Shown here one piece after another: positions 35,962 through 46,192 of a stretch of DNA of 64,000 nucleotides. The translations under genes and the position numbers were made by a program. This DNA comes from Paenibacillus nasutitermitis (GTDB lineage Bacteria; Bacillota; Bacilli; Paenibacillales; Paenibacillaceae), in NCBI RefSeq assembly GCF_014641075.1, contig NZ_BMHP01000001.1:1736001-1800000 (forward strand), given 5' to 3'. How positions within the stretch are numbered: the first letter of the stretch is position 1; the number at the start of each line of letters is the position of its first letter. The notes beneath the pieces are model-generated. The model was not told the origin of the DNA. It did not search any database and saw nothing but the letters and a program-made list of their open reading frames with translations.

Positions 35962-37986
35962 GTGAATCATCTTCATGGATCTCATGACGTTGTACTGGTT
36001 GCGATTTCTTACATCGTTGCAGTAGTGGCTTCCTATACGGTTCTGGGTATGGTTGAGCGAACCGGCATTACCAGCGGAAGAAACCGTTGGTACTGGCTGC
36101 TGTTTGGTACTTTTTCCATGGGCATGGGGATCTGGTCGATGCATTTTGTAGGTATGCTCGCCTTTACCTTATCGGAGCCGGTAAGCTATGATTTGACAAT
36201 TGTGCTTCTCTCTGTTTTGGCCGCATTTGCCGGATCATATGTCGCGCTGCAAATGGTAGGACGACGTCAACCCGGAATACGGCATATTCTGGCCGGAGGC
36301 GTGCTGCTTGCCGTGGGCATTTCGGCCATGCATTATATTGGAATGTCGGCCATGCAGGTAGGTATCTCCTATGATCCCTTTTATTTCGTGCTCTCTATCG
36401 GCATAGCGGTTGCTGCTTCTATATCCGCTTTATGGTTAGCAATTTATTTCCGCAAGGACTCGGGGCGAATCACGGAATGGATGAAGCTGGGAAGCGCTTT
36501 GATCATGGGTGCCGCAATTGCCGGCATGCATTACACCGGAATGATGGGGGCCCGGTTTCAAATGAGGAGTATGCCCGGAGAATCCTCAGGCATGATCTTG
36601 AACCATCAGTGGCTGGCCTACTTTATTTCAACGGGGACGTTGATTACGCTTGCGCTTTCCCTTGTCGGCATTTATATATCCAGACGCTTTACCCGCAAGG
36701 ACTCGGAAATTCAGCAAAAGTCCGATGAGATTTATAAGATTAATCAGGAACTGCGGCAGTTAAATGAACATCTGGAAGACCTGGTGGCGACTCGGACGCT
36801 GCAGCTTGAAAAAGCCCATGACGAAGCCATCCAGGCCAGCATGATCAAGAGCCAGTTTCTGGCGAATATGAGTCATGAGCTGCGAACGCCGCTGAATGCG
36901 ATTATCGGCTATAGCGAAATGCTGCATGAGGAAGCGGACGAGCTCGGAGAGGCTTTCTTTGCGGAGGATCTGGCAAAAATCAACAAAGCCGGAAATCATC
37001 TTCTTGCCTTGATCAACGATATATTGGATATTTCCAAAATAGAAGCGGGCAAAATGGAGCTGCATCTTGAGACATGCAGCTTGCCTGACATGATCCAGGA
37101 TGTCATGTCAACAATTCGTCCGCTGGTTGAAGAAAAAGGGAATCAGCTTCGAATCATCCAGGATCAGGACGGGGAAATCACAACAGATGTGACGAAACTG
37201 CGGCAGATTCTGCTTAATTTGCTGAGCAATGCCAACAAATTCACGGAAAATGGCCTGATTACCTTTGAAGCCTATAAGGAATCCAGGGGTGTTAGGTCCG
37301 GGTTCAGCTTCCGAGTCGGGGATACGGGGATCGGAATGACGGCGGAGCAGCTGGAGAAGCTGTTCCAGCCCTTTACCCAAGCGGATGAATCCACCACAAG
37401 AAAGTATGGGGGGACTGGCCTCGGGCTTTCCATCAGCCAGCAATTCAGCCGGATAATGGGCGGAGATATCAAGGTGGAAAGCGAGTATGGAAAAGGCGCA
37501 ATTTTCACCTGCTGGCTGCCAGCTTCTCCTCCTGATGGCGAGAGGGCGTTGTTATCGCTTGGAATTGATGCCTCTTCAAAGGGCGCGGAAGAGAACGGCC
37601 AGATCAGCATTCTTCTCATTGATGATGAAACCTTTAATCGGGAGCTGATGGAACGTTATTTGGCCAAAACGGAATGGACAATGGCCTATGCCGACAGCGG
37701 TCTGGAAGGACTGCGGCTGGCCAGGAAACTGTCTCCCAAGGTCATCTGCCTGGATATCCTGATGCCCAGCATGGACGGCTGGAGCGTACTCGCAGCCCTT
37801 AAAAACGATCCTGTGCTGAAGGATATACCTGTTGTAATTTGGTCGATAACCAGCGACAGACAGCTGGGTTACAAGCTTGGAGCCGCAGAGTTTCTGATGA
37901 AGCCGGTACAAAGAGATCAGTTAATCGGAGTTATAGATAAGTATGTTGTGAATCCGCATCCGAATTTTCCCGCAGGGTTTGTTTGA
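35962..37986 (+). CDS. MHYT-domain hybrid histidine kinase
   Basis: The 674-residue protein starts with a seven-helix MHYT sensor (about residues 1-235) with three copies of the motif: MHFVGM, MHYIGM and MHYTGM. MHYT domains are proposed to sense oxygen, CO or NO through copper. A coiled coil leads to HisKA with His305 ([20 protein letters not shown]) and HATPase ([19 protein letters not shown]), then a receiver with Asp598 ([12 protein letters not shown]). The GTG start has AGAGGGGGATTGGA upstream. It is the first of four signalling genes in a row and overlaps the next open frame at its stop. Confidence 0.92.
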   Translation: MNHLHGSHDVVLVAISYIVAVVASYTVLGMVERTGITSGRNRWYWLLFGTFSMGMGIWSMHFVGMLAFTLSEPVSYDLTIVLLSVLAAFAGSYVALQMVGRRQPGIRHILAGGVLLAVGISAMHYIGMSAMQVGISYDPFYFVLSIGIAVAASISALWLAIYFRKDSGRITEWMKLGSALIMGAAIAGMHYTGMMGARFQMRSMPGESSGMILNHQWLAYFISTGTLITLALSLVGIYISRRFTRKDSEIQQKSDEIYKINQELRQLNEHLEDLVATRTLQLEKAHDEAIQASMIKSQFLANMSHELRTPLNAIIGYSEMLHEEADELGEAFFAEDLAKINKAGNHLLALINDILDISKIEAGKMELHLETCSLPDMIQDVMSTIRPLVEEKGNQLRIIQDQDGEITTDVTKLRQILLNLLSNANKFTENGLITFEAYKESRGVRSGFSFRVGDTGIGMTAEQLEKLFQPFTQADESTTRKYGGTGLGLSISQQFSRIMGGDIKVESEYGKGAIFTCWLPASPPDGERALLSLGIDASSKGAEENGQISILLIDDETFNRELMERYLAKTEWTMAYADSGLEGLRLARKLSPKVICLDILMPSMDGWSVLAALKNDPVLKDIPVVIWSITSDRQLGYKLGAAEFLMKPVQRDQLIGVIDKYVVNPHPNFPAGFV

Positions 37987-38033
37987 TCCGCAGCGCAACA
38001 GAGTACGAATGTTCACAAGAGAAGAGGATGGCT

Positions 38034-40334
38034 ATGGATCTCAAAGATGAAAGTTATGCATTATCCGCGTTGGAAGCATCATCCCTCGTGTTAGTTACGG
38101 ATTGCAAAGGAATCATTACATTTGTAAATGATCATTTCTGTAAAATCTCCGGGTATGCAAAAGATGAATTGACCGGGTTTAATTACAGAACGGTTTGCTC
38201 CAGCTATTATACAATGGAGCACTTTCAGGATATTTCGAAGACGGTGACCCAGGGTCATGTATGGAATGGAGGGGTGAAGAATCAGGCCAAGGATGGCAGC
38301 GAATACGGGGTGAATCTGACCGTATTTCCGAATGTGAATGATAACGGCGAAGTCTATCAATATGTGTTTATTGGAAAAGAATTTATCAAGAACAGGCCGG
38401 ATGATGCGTATCTGCATCAGACGATGGAAAATTTGCGTGATATCGAAAATGCGCTGGACGCATCCTCAATCGTTGCCATTACCGATGATAGAGGAGTCAT
38501 TACCTACGTCAATGAAAAGTTTTGCGAAATCTCGAAATATGATCGGGCAGAACTGATCGGCAAAACACATCGGGTCATTAATTCCGGTTTCCATCCTAAG
38601 TCTTTCTTTCGGGAAATGTGGGAGACGATAAAGCAAGGACTCGTCTGGAAAGGCGAGGTTAAGAACCGTGCCAAGGATGGCAGCGAGTATTGGATGCATA
38701 CGACGATTGTTCCTTTTCTCCATGATGATGGAAAACCCCGCCAGTTTATCTCCATTCGTACGGATATTACAGACCGGGTAATAGCGGAAGCCGCTTTGGC
38801 CGATCGTACCAAACAATTGGCCAAAGCTCATGATGAAGCTATTAAAGCCAATTTGATCAAGAGCCAATTTCTGGCCAATATGAGCCATGAGCTGCGAACT
38901 CCACTGAATGCCATTATCGGCTATAGCGAGATGCTGCAGGAGGAAGCGGAGGAGCTGGGTGAGGGGGCATTTGCAGACGATTTATCAAAGATCAGCAAGG
39001 CCGGAAACCATCTGCTTGCCCTGATCAATGATATTCTGGATATTTCCAAAATCGAGGCCGGCAAGATGGAGCTATTCCCGGATACATGCAGACTGTCTGA
39101 TCTTATTCAGGATGTGATGACAACGATCCGGCCGCTCGTTGAAGGCAAAGGCAACCAGCTTCAAACGTTTTGCGAGGAAGAAGGGGAAATTACCGTCGAT
39201 GTCATGAAGCTCCGTCAGATATTGATTAATTTGCTGAGCAATGCCAATAAGTTTACGGAGAATGGATTCATTGCGTTTGAAGTTTATAAGGAATCCAGGA
39301 ATAATCGACCCGGTTACAGCTTTCTTGTCAGGGATACGGGGATCGGGATGACGCAGGAACAGCTTGAGAAGCTGTTTCAACCTTTTACCCAAGCAGATGC
39401 ATCCACAACAAGGAAATATGGGGGAACTGGACTTGGCCTGGCGATAAGTCAGCGGCTTAGTCATATTATGGGCGGAGATATAATGGTGGAGAGTGAGTTT
39501 GGCACTGGTACCGCCTTTACTTGCTGGCTGCCGACATTCTCTGATGAGCTGAAGGATTCGCTCGCCTCTGTGATTGGCGAACGTCAACTAACGACGGATG
39601 AGGAAAGCCAGGTCAATATTCTCCTGATTGACGATGAAGCCTCCAATCGGGAGCTAATGGAGCGTTATCTTATTAAAACAGGCTGGACTCTGGCGTTTGC
39701 AGAAAATGGGCAGGACGGACTACATATGGCCAAGAAGCTTCGTCCCAAGGTGATCTGTCTGGATATTTTTATGCCCGGGATGGATGGGTGGAGTGTATTG
39801 ACGGCAATCAAAAGCGATCCGGAGCTGGCGGATATTCCCGTTGTCATCTGGTCCATGACCAGCGACAGGCAGCTGGGATATGCGCTTGGCGCGGCGGAAT
39901 TTCTGGTGAAGCCTGTGCAGCGGGACCAGCTCATATCGGTCATGGATAAGTATGTTGTAAACCGCGAGGATCATACAGTTCTGGTCATTGAAGATGACGC
40001 ATCCGTAAGCGAACTGGTGGCAAGGCTGCTGCGCAAAGAAGGTTATAAGGTGGTTGAAGCTGCGAATGGCATATTGGCTTTGGCCAGCCTGTCCCAAACG
40101 ACGCCAGCGCTGATCCTGCTGGATCTCATGATGCCGGAAATGGATGGTTTTCAATTTATTGAGGAACTAAGAAAACAGGAAGCCTGGAGAGAGATACCGA
40201 TTATCGTATTGACGGCCAAGACGATCACATCGGAAGATCGCGCCAAGCTAAGCGGCTCTGTCATAAAGACCATCCGGAAAGGATCATACGATCCTCAAAC
40301 CCTTCTTGAGAAAATTCAATCTTACTTGACTTAG
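38034..40334 (+). CDS. PAS hybrid histidine kinase with two receiver domains
   Basis: The 766-residue soluble protein has two PAS domains (about 5-115 and 130-245; each with [14 protein letters not shown]-like or [14 protein letters not shown]), then HisKA with His285, HATPase, a first receiver (Asp577) and a second receiver (Asp697). The kinase core and first receiver are very close to those of the MHYT kinase, so one arose by duplication. I chose ATG 38034, 6 bases after GAAGAGG; ATG 38028 and an upstream TTG are possible. There is no membrane segment, so it senses an internal signal. Confidence 0.9.
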   Translation: MDLKDESYALSALEASSLVLVTDCKGIITFVNDHFCKISGYAKDELTGFNYRTVCSSYYTMEHFQDISKTVTQGHVWNGGVKNQAKDGSEYGVNLTVFPNVNDNGEVYQYVFIGKEFIKNRPDDAYLHQTMENLRDIENALDASSIVAITDDRGVITYVNEKFCEISKYDRAELIGKTHRVINSGFHPKSFFREMWETIKQGLVWKGEVKNRAKDGSEYWMHTTIVPFLHDDGKPRQFISIRTDITDRVIAEAALADRTKQLAKAHDEAIKANLIKSQFLANMSHELRTPLNAIIGYSEMLQEEAEELGEGAFADDLSKISKAGNHLLALINDILDISKIEAGKMELFPDTCRLSDLIQDVMTTIRPLVEGKGNQLQTFCEEEGEITVDVMKLRQILINLLSNANKFTENGFIAFEVYKESRNNRPGYSFLVRDTGIGMTQEQLEKLFQPFTQADASTTRKYGGTGLGLAISQRLSHIMGGDIMVESEFGTGTAFTCWLPTFSDELKDSLASVIGERQLTTDEESQVNILLIDDEASNRELMERYLIKTGWTLAFAENGQDGLHMAKKLRPKVICLDIFMPGMDGWSVLTAIKSDPELADIPVVIWSMTSDRQLGYALGAAEFLVKPVQRDQLISVMDKYVVNREDHTVLVIEDDASVSELVARLLRKEGYKVVEAANGILALASLSQTTPALILLDLMMPEMDGFQFIEELRKQEAWREIPIIVLTAKTITSEDRAKLSGSVIKTIRKGSYDPQTLLEKIQSYLT

Positions 40335-40367
40335 CGCACACATAAAAGTAAAAGGGGCTTAACTTTG

Positions 40368-40733
40368 ATGCAAACGATTCTGCTGGTGGAAGATAATGAA
40401 ATGAATCGGGACATGCTTAGCAGGCGCTTAATCCGTAAAGGCTATCGGGTCATAACGGCTAATGATGGTTTACAAGGTGTGGAGTTGGCTGAAACGGAAC
40501 GCCCTGATCTGATTCTGATGGATATGAGCTTGCCTGTGATGGATGGTTGGGAAGCTACACGGACGCTCAAAAAATCTGCTGAACTGAGCGTTATTCCCAT
40601 TATTGCCCTTACTGCTCACGCCATGGCAGGAGATGATCAAAAAGCTTTTCAAGCCGGCTGCGATGATTTCGATACGAAGCCGGTTGTTCTGGATCGGTTG
40701 CTTCATAAAATGCAAGAGTTGCTGGGGAAATGA
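40368..40733 (+). CDS. Single-domain response regulator
   Basis: The 121-residue protein is a lone receiver domain, with the acidic patch near Glu-Asp 8-9 and phosphoacceptor Asp52 (LILMDMSLPVMDGW). It has no output domain, so it likely relays phosphate between the hybrid kinases and other partners. The ribosome site AAAGGGGCTT precedes the ATG. It lies between the PAS kinase and the HD-GYP regulator, in the same direction. Confidence 0.9.
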   Translation: MQTILLVEDNEMNRDMLSRRLIRKGYRVITANDGLQGVELAETERPDLILMDMSLPVMDGWEATRTLKKSAELSVIPIIALTAHAMAGDDQKAFQAGCDDFDTKPVVLDRLLHKMQELLGK

Positions 40734-40762
40734 GAGGAATCATCATTGAACGGAGGACTAAC

Positions 40763-41800
40763 ATGGCAGAATTCACTCCGAATCAAGCCAAAATTCTGAT
40801 CGTGGACGATCAGGAATATAATATCAGTTTATTGGAACGAATTCTCAGCAGGGCGGGGTTTATGCATATCTTCAGCACATTGGATCCGCATCGCATCAAT
40901 CAGTTGCTGCAAGAGATCGACCCGGACATTATCCTGCTTGATCTGCATATGCCGGGTATGGACGGGATTCAGGCTTTGCAGCTGATCCGTGATCAGACGG
41001 GGCCGGACAGTTATTTACCTGTGCTGATGTTGACCGCGGATAATACGTCGAAGGCCAGGCAGGAAGGATTGCACGCGGGAGTAAACGATTATTTAACTAA
41101 GCCGTACGATCGTACGGAGGTTGTGCTGCGCATCAATAATTTATTGAAAACCCGGTTTCTGCATAAGCAGCTTCAGCAGCACAATTCTATGCTCGAAGAA
41201 CGTGTTCGAGAACGAACGGAGCAGTTGGACCAAGCAAAGCTTGAGACCTTGCAGGTGCTAGGCCGAGCATCCGAGTTTCGCGACGATATCACAGGTATGC
41301 ATACGCAGCGTGTGGGTCAAATGTCCGGATTAATAGCAAGCCGGATAGGACTTTCCGAAAAACAAATCGAGCTGATCAGGATGGCTGCGCCTCTTCACGA
41401 TATTGGCAAAATAGGCATCCCGGATCATATTTTATTAAAGCCTGGACGATTTGAGGCGGATGAATTTGAACATATGAAATTACATACGACCATCGGCGCC
41501 AATATATTGAAAGAAAGTTCGTTTGACGTACTGAGAATGGCTGAATTAATTACCAGGTCCCACCATGAGAAATGGGATGGCACGGGTTATCCGCAAGGCT
41601 TGAAAGAAGAAGAGATCCCGATCGAAGCGCGGGTTGTGGCACTGGCCGACTTTTATGATGCTTTGACACATGAACGGCCTTACAAAAAAGCTTGGCTTCC
41701 TGCTGAAGCGGTCGAAGAAGTAAAACGGCAGAAAGGCATACATTTCGATCCCCGGGTTGTCGATGCGTTTCTTAGTATAATGGATTCAAATAACCTTTAG
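40763..41800 (+). CDS. Response regulator with HD-GYP domain (RpfG-like)
   Basis: The 345-residue protein joins a receiver domain (Asp60 in LLDLHMPGMDG) through a coiled coil to an HD-GYP domain. Visible are the HD motif in APLHDIGKIGIPDHILLKPG and HHEKWDGTGYPQGLKEEEIP, the GYP part in full. Such domains hydrolyse cyclic di-GMP. It is the probable output of the preceding kinases, linking the signals to motility or biofilm. ATG 40763 has CGGAGG 6 bases upstream. A terminator follows. Confidence 0.93.
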   Translation: MAEFTPNQAKILIVDDQEYNISLLERILSRAGFMHIFSTLDPHRINQLLQEIDPDIILLDLHMPGMDGIQALQLIRDQTGPDSYLPVLMLTADNTSKARQEGLHAGVNDYLTKPYDRTEVVLRINNLLKTRFLHKQLQQHNSMLEERVRERTEQLDQAKLETLQVLGRASEFRDDITGMHTQRVGQMSGLIASRIGLSEKQIELIRMAAPLHDIGKIGIPDHILLKPGRFEADEFEHMKLHTTIGANILKESSFDVLRMAELITRSHHEKWDGTGYPQGLKEEEIPIEARVVALADFYDALTHERPYKKAWLPAEAVEEVKRQKGIHFDPRVVDAFLSIMDSNNL

Positions 41801-41842
41801 TAAATGCATGCGGATTGCAGATCAAATCCGAATCATACGATC

Positions 41843-41865
41843 AGCCACAGATGTGGCTTTTTTTA
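41843..41865 (+). terminator. Terminator of the signalling operon
   Basis: AGCCACA-GA-TGTGGCT with a seven-T tail. Confidence 0.85.
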
Positions 41866-41916
41866 TTTCCAAGAAGACGTGGCACTCCAAATGTTGGGGT
41901 GCGGGGATGGTATGTT

Positions 41917-42798
41917 TTAAATATTGGTGGCAGCCCAATGGGACGGATACGTGAGAAATGGCGGCAGCTTTGTTCTGGCATTGCCTTTGGCAGCGTTAAG
42001 TTGCATCTGGGTAAGAAAAATACTTTCGCTGAGTTTCGCTCCGCTGATGTCGGCGTCCCTCAAATCAGCGCCAATAAGATCAGCCGTTCCCAGATCGGCG
42101 TCCCTCAGATCCGCAGCAATCAAATAAGCGCCTCTTAAATTGACGCCTCGAAGATCCGCTCCCTGAAGTTTGGCGCCCATAAGATCCGCTCCTGGCCCGA
42201 TAGGCTTGCGCCGGACCCGGGAGTGCTTTGGAGAAGGAACGGCATCACCTCGCACAAGCTCACTGGTCCGCTGAAGGAGAGCATTGACAACCGCACGGTG
42301 GGCTGGAATATCCAACTTCATGATGGCATTGGAATCGAGGTTAGTGAGGCGCTGCGTCTCAGCGAGCGCGTTGCCAAGCTCAACCTGGATCGGCAGTGCA
42401 GACCGGTAAGTCAGCGCTTCGTTCAAGTACCAGAGCATCTCATGAAGCTGCCGCATGATTGGAAGAATCTCAAACATTTGTTTGGCGGACCCTGGGGATT
42501 GCTGCCAGTCGGATCCGGCGAATGTATCCTGGGAAACTTTCTGTCCGGCGCCGAAGCAGTCATAGACCGTGCATCCCCGCATACCCCGCTGCCTGAGGCT
42601 GTCGTGAACCCCGCACCGGAAGTCAGATTGCAGGCTTGGGCATCGCTGGCCGGCAGCCTTGTCCATCGCGAAGTCTGCCGAAGCCGCGAAGGGCAAGGCA
42701 ACACAACACAATCCGAAACATTTCTCGCAATCAGCCTGGAGCTTCTGCCGGTTTGCGGCAGTGTTCGATGTGGTGGAAAGATGGTCGTGCTCGTGCAT
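41917..42798 (-). CDS. Pentapeptide-repeat protein with Cys-rich N-terminal region
   Basis: The 293-residue protein has two parts. Residues 20-100 hold eight or so cysteines (CEKCFGLCC, CGVHDSL, GCTVYDCFGAG), which suggests metal or redox chemistry. Residues 205-265 hold about ten pentapeptide units of the A(D/N)L-x-x type (GADLMGAKLQGADLRGVNL), which fold as a right-handed quadrilateral beta-helix. Pentapeptide proteins of the Qnr type protect DNA gyrase, but most have no known role, and this stretch is too short for a full DNA mimic. AAGGAGAT lies before the ATG. It is a single gene. Confidence 0.8.
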   Translation of the reverse strand: MHEHDHLSTTSNTAANRQKLQADCEKCFGLCCVALPFAASADFAMDKAAGQRCPSLQSDFRCGVHDSLRQRGMRGCTVYDCFGAGQKVSQDTFAGSDWQQSPGSAKQMFEILPIMRQLHEMLWYLNEALTYRSALPIQVELGNALAETQRLTNLDSNAIMKLDIPAHRAVVNALLQRTSELVRGDAVPSPKHSRVRRKPIGPGADLMGAKLQGADLRGVNLRGAYLIAADLRDADLGTADLIGADLRDADISGAKLSESIFLTQMQLNAAKGNARTKLPPFLTYPSHWAATNI

Positions 42799-43034
42799 GT
42801 TGAAATCTCCTTCGATATCATAGAATACGATAAAAGTATGAAAAAAGAATCAAGTACATGACCAGGCCGGAGCCTTATCAATTGCATAGCCGAGGGCATA
42901 ATCTTTATTATGTTATTACTCCATACCCTTTGCGTCAATTGCCGATTTATAAAAAGGATCAACCGCAGGGCACGTGTATCTTCTTAATTATGATATAATT
43001 TTGACAAAAGATCGATGACGGGAGTGTGCGGGAG

Positions 43035-44330
43035 ATGGACAAGCATACGGATTTCAACAGGCTGGAAAACAGTGAATTAAATAATTACTATATGCGCCTG
43101 GAAGAACGATATGAAAATATCAAGAATGAGAAAATGAAACTGGATATGTCACGCGGCAAACCATGCCCAGAACAACTTGATCTTTCCATGGATATGTTGG
43201 ATATCCTGGGATCGGATGATCTTCTTAAGGCCGAAGATGGTTCTGATTGCCGCAACTATGGCGGTATTGACGGCATACCGGAAGCAAAAGAGCTGTTTTC
43301 GAAAATTCTTGAGGTGGACGCCAGCGAAATAGTAATTGGGGGCAACTCAAGCCTGACCATGATGCATGATACAATAGCCCGAGCAATGCTCCATGGCGTT
43401 CCTGGAGGCAGCGGACCATGGGGGAAACGGCCCGCAGTCAAATTTTTGTGCCCGAGTCCGGGATATGACAGGCATTTTGCGATCTGTGAGCTTCTTAATA
43501 TTGAAATGATTATCGTCGATATGCAGGAGAATGGTCCTGATATGGACAGGATTGAGAAGCTTGCCGGTGAAGATGAGGCAATCAAAGGAATTTGGTGCGT
43601 TCCTAAATACAGCAACCCGGATGGCATTACCTATTCAGATGGAACAGTTGGCAGATTGGCCGCGATGCAAACGAAAGCGGCCGACTTTAGAATTTTTTGG
43701 GATGATGCGTATACCGTTCACCATTTGAATGAGCCCGACAGGCTGAAAAATATTCTTGCTGCCTGCAAAAAAGCGGGAAACCCTGACCGGGTATATATGT
43801 TCAGCTCGACATCCAAGATTACGTTTCCCGGCTCGGGTGTTGCGGTAATGGCTGCTAGCGTTGATAATCTGGATGCAATGAGAAAACAGCTCTCGGTTCA
43901 AAGTATTGGCCCCGACAAAATCAACCAGCTTCGGCATGTCCGTTTTCTGAAAGACATGGATCAGTTGAATAGCCATATGAAGAGGCATGCAGCTATTATT
44001 AAACCCAAATTCGACAAGGTCTTAGAGACGCTTGAATCCGAGCTTGGAGGAAAGAAAATAGCTGATTGGAAAAAGCCGAATGGGGGGTATTTCATCAGCC
44101 TTAATACACTGGATGGTTGTGCGGAAGATGTTGTACGGATGGCAGCGGAAGCCGGAGTCACATTGACCAAAGCGGGCGCTACATTTCCTTATGGGAAAGA
44201 TCCGAGAAACCGGAATATTCGTATCGCGCCTACTTTTCCAACCTTGAAGGAACTTGAGACGGCTATTGAAATCTTATGTCTTTGTATTCAACTGGTTAGT
44301 ATCAAGGCTATTTTGGGGACAAATAAATAA
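43035..44330 (+). CDS. Aminotransferase, aspartate aminotransferase Ic-like
   Basis: The 431-residue PLP enzyme has the features of the Asp_aminotransf subgroup: LDMSRGKPCPEQLDLS near the N-terminus, CVPKYSNPDG near residue 185, IFWDDAYTVHHL, and the PLP-binding lysine in FSSTSKITFPGSGVA. Members in Corynebacterium and Bacilli transfer the amino group of aspartate; alpha-aminoadipate or kynurenine substrates are also seen in related enzymes. I chose ATG 43035; GTG 43026 is too close to its ribosome site. It is a single gene, convergent with the efflux gene. Confidence 0.85.
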   Translation: MDKHTDFNRLENSELNNYYMRLEERYENIKNEKMKLDMSRGKPCPEQLDLSMDMLDILGSDDLLKAEDGSDCRNYGGIDGIPEAKELFSKILEVDASEIVIGGNSSLTMMHDTIARAMLHGVPGGSGPWGKRPAVKFLCPSPGYDRHFAICELLNIEMIIVDMQENGPDMDRIEKLAGEDEAIKGIWCVPKYSNPDGITYSDGTVGRLAAMQTKAADFRIFWDDAYTVHHLNEPDRLKNILAACKKAGNPDRVYMFSSTSKITFPGSGVAVMAASVDNLDAMRKQLSVQSIGPDKINQLRHVRFLKDMDQLNSHMKRHAAIIKPKFDKVLETLESELGGKKIADWKKPNGGYFISLNTLDGCAEDVVRMAAEAGVTLTKAGATFPYGKDPRNRNIRIAPTFPTLKELETAIEILCLCIQLVSIKAILGTNK

Positions 44331-44534
44331 TGGTGATACCACGGTCTGGTGAAGGGGGCACGATTTATAATTCATGAATCGACGGTAAACACGTTTCGGA
44401 ACATTTAGCCTGATTTCGTATAAAAAAAAGGCTATAAATGGAGCTAATATTGATATAATTTTGATGAAGTTCTAATTCTATTCAGGATGACCGCAAACAA
44501 ACGTGAAAAATGCACGCTAAGCAATTCAGTAAAA

Positions 44535-44576
44535 TAAAGCCGGACATTCCGTACGCTAAGGAATTTCCGGCTTATA
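44535..44576. terminator. Bidirectional terminator between convergent genes
   Basis: AAAGCCGG-N2-ATTCC pairs with GGAAT-N2-CCGGCTT, flanked by A/T-rich tails. It serves the aminotransferase (+) and the efflux gene (-). Confidence 0.75.
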
Positions 44577-44611
44577 TTTATATCGTTCGGTCTCTTAGTC
44601 TTTTATTTTTA

Positions 44612-45817
44612 TTATAGATCTGCACGCATTCGTTTGAACTGATTAAAAATGAATATACCGGTCAATATAATGACAACACCTGACCAGAAAAACCACACTT
44701 GAACACCATACCTATCAACGATCGGTCCTGCGAGTAGGAGTCCAATTGGGGAGGAGAGCAGCATCACACTAGTAACGAGTGAAATAACACGTCCCAGCAT
44801 CGCAGGCTCAAACGCTCTCTGAATCATGGCCATATAAGGGCCATTGAAAAAAGGAGCTGCCGATCCCATGAAGAACGAAAGGATCACGAATGCGACAAAA
44901 GCCTCTTTAATAAGCACGCCGCTAACCACACATGTTAGACCAATCACAGCTAAACTCAAGCTCATATAGGTTATATTTTTCCATTTCGATGCGAATACAG
45001 ACAGCATGACACCGCCAATAATCATACCTATGCCAAAAACTGCTTCTACGATGCTCGCACTATACCCCCCGCGTCCAAAATGCGATAACGTCATAAAAGG
45101 AAACAGTGTCGCAAGCGGCATAAACACGATACCAAAAATAGCTGTAGCCATTGTGATTATGACAATCGGTTTCACTTTAATGAATGCATCCCAACCCAGT
45201 TTGAATTCATTCAAGAATGAAGGTGATTGCAGGTTCTCTGGTTTAGGCTGATGAATTTTAACATACAACAGCATGATATTTGCGATCAAAGCGCCAGCCA
45301 CGTCTAAAAACAACACGGACCCAAGAGAAGTGGCCGAGTAAACTGCAATTCCAAGTGCAGGACCTAACACGTTCGAGAAAGAGAAGACCATTTGCTGCCA
45401 GCCTGCCACTCGCGTTAAATGTTCTTCAGGGGCAATGAGTGGAATTGCCGCTTGGAATGCTGGTGCATGAAAAGCAGAAGCTGTAGATCGTATTATTAAA
45501 ATCAGATAAACAAAAGCCAAACTCGGTTCACCCAAATAGAAATATAACCCTAAAACTAAACTGAAGAATGCAATCGCACTATCTGCTATAATCATTGTTT
45601 TTTTACGGTTCCACCGATCAAGCCAGACGCCTATAAAAGGGCCTAATATCGCTTGTGGTAAAAATCCAGCGAGTCCTGCAATCATTAATACCGAAGCAGA
45701 CCCTGTTGTCTCTGTCAAATGCCAAATAATCGAGAATTGAACCATCGAAGTTGTTAATATTGAGAAGATTTGCCCACTGAATATAAACGTAAATGTTCTT
45801 TTCCATTGATGCTGCAT
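44612..45817 (-). CDS. MFS efflux pump, Mef-like (macrolide efflux family)
   Basis: The 401-residue protein has about 12 transmembrane segments and agrees with Mef-type pumps in pattern: GQIFSILTTSMVQFSIIWHLTE, GFLPQAILGPFIGVWLDRWNRKKTMI and RSTASAFHAPAFQAAIPLIAPEEHLTRVAGW. Mef proteins export 14- and 15-membered macrolides by proton antiport. A GGGAG ribosome site lies 8 bases before the ATG. The region is more AT-rich than its surroundings. It lies downstream of an ErmD-type leader and a truncated erm start, which suggests macrolide-induced expression. The drug itself is inferred from family and leader only. Confidence 0.8.
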   Translation of the reverse strand: MQHQWKRTFTFIFSGQIFSILTTSMVQFSIIWHLTETTGSASVLMIAGLAGFLPQAILGPFIGVWLDRWNRKKTMIIADSAIAFFSLVLGLYFYLGEPSLAFVYLILIIRSTASAFHAPAFQAAIPLIAPEEHLTRVAGWQQMVFSFSNVLGPALGIAVYSATSLGSVLFLDVAGALIANIMLLYVKIHQPKPENLQSPSFLNEFKLGWDAFIKVKPIVIITMATAIFGIVFMPLATLFPFMTLSHFGRGGYSASIVEAVFGIGMIIGGVMLSVFASKWKNITYMSLSLAVIGLTCVVSGVLIKEAFVAFVILSFFMGSAAPFFNGPYMAMIQRAFEPAMLGRVISLVTSVMLLSSPIGLLLAGPIVDRYGVQVWFFWSGVVIILTGIFIFNQFKRMRADL

Positions 45818-45867
45818 AGCATAGCTCCCTGTATTTCCGGATTTTCATTCATGAGGCTGTAAAACGA

Positions 45868-46056
45868 TTAGCTGCTCCTTTTTCGATAATGACTGCCGCT
45901 CGTTGCAGCGGTTTTGCCTTGCGTAGCTATCAAGTCATGCACCACGCGTATATTATGCAGAAAATGCTGACCAGAAAAATTACGGCTTCTGCAGTTTGTA
46001 TGAGTACGGGATTTATTCCCGGTGATGGTAGACTTCTTCTCTTTTTTGAGCAACAC
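45868..46056 (-). pseudogene. Truncated erm-type rRNA methyltransferase (N-terminal remnant)
   Basis: The minus strand has a GTG start 5 bases after GAGGTG and encodes 62 residues. The first ~40 end with RNFSGQHFLHNIRVVHDLI, matching the NFSGQHLMHNKKLI segment at the N-terminus of ErmD/ErmK-type 23S rRNA methyltransferases, which is the start of the SAM-binding fold. The rest of the enzyme (about 220 residues, including the NIPY motif) is missing; the frame runs into an unrelated basic tail and stops 50 bases before the efflux gene. It is a relic, but its translation may still matter for the leader. Confidence 0.75.
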
Positions 46057-46116
46057 AAAAACACCTCATTCATTCGTTTGGGAGAAATGAAAAGGCACGC
46101 TACAAATAAACCCAAA

Positions 46117-46135
46117 CCATTTTTCGAAAAAATGG
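46117..46135 (-). promoter_or_regulatory. Attenuator hairpin between leader peptide and erm remnant
   Basis: On the plus strand CCATTTTT (46117-46124) and AAAAATGG (46128-46135) form a tight stem; extra CCC/GGG pairs flank it. The CACCCATTT word in this RNA segment repeats one inside the leader coding region, and GTGAG/CTCAC can pair instead. Such competing stems are the usual core of erm-type attenuators. Confidence 0.5.
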
Positions 46136-46162
46136 GTGAGTCAACATGTATTGCACCTCACA

Positions 46163-46192
46163 TTACCTTAAACGCATGAAATGGGTGATCAA
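46163..46192 (-). CDS. ErmD-type macrolide-arrest leader peptide (MITHFMRLR)
   Basis: A 9-residue frame starts with TTG at 46192, 8 bases after AGGAGG (plus strand CCTCCT at 46201-46206), and stops with TAA. It encodes MITHFMRLR. The ErmD/ErmK leader begins MTHSMRLR; the shared TH and MRLR include the Arg-x-Arg motif at which macrolide-bound ribosomes stall. It precedes an erm-like remnant and a Mef-like pump. Such leaders switch on the downstream gene when a macrolide is present. The peptide is read directly; its function is by analogy. Confidence 0.75.
   Translation of the reverse strand: MITHFMRLR

Noticed and set aside
35765-35965. 66-codon frame before the MHYT kinase, ending in an ATGA-like overlap with its GTG
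   Set aside because: TTG start only 4 bases after AGGAG, no protein-like pattern, and the kinase has its own good ribosome site. Possibly chance; the 300-base gap here otherwise shows nothing clear.
42223-42861. 212-codon plus-strand frame across the pentapeptide gene
   Set aside because: The minus-strand frame has a ribosome site and clear pentapeptide repeats; the plus frame does not.
45889-46179. 96-codon plus-strand frame between the efflux and HxlR genes
   Set aside because: It covers the erm remnant and leader on the opposite strand, has no ribosome site and no protein-like pattern.
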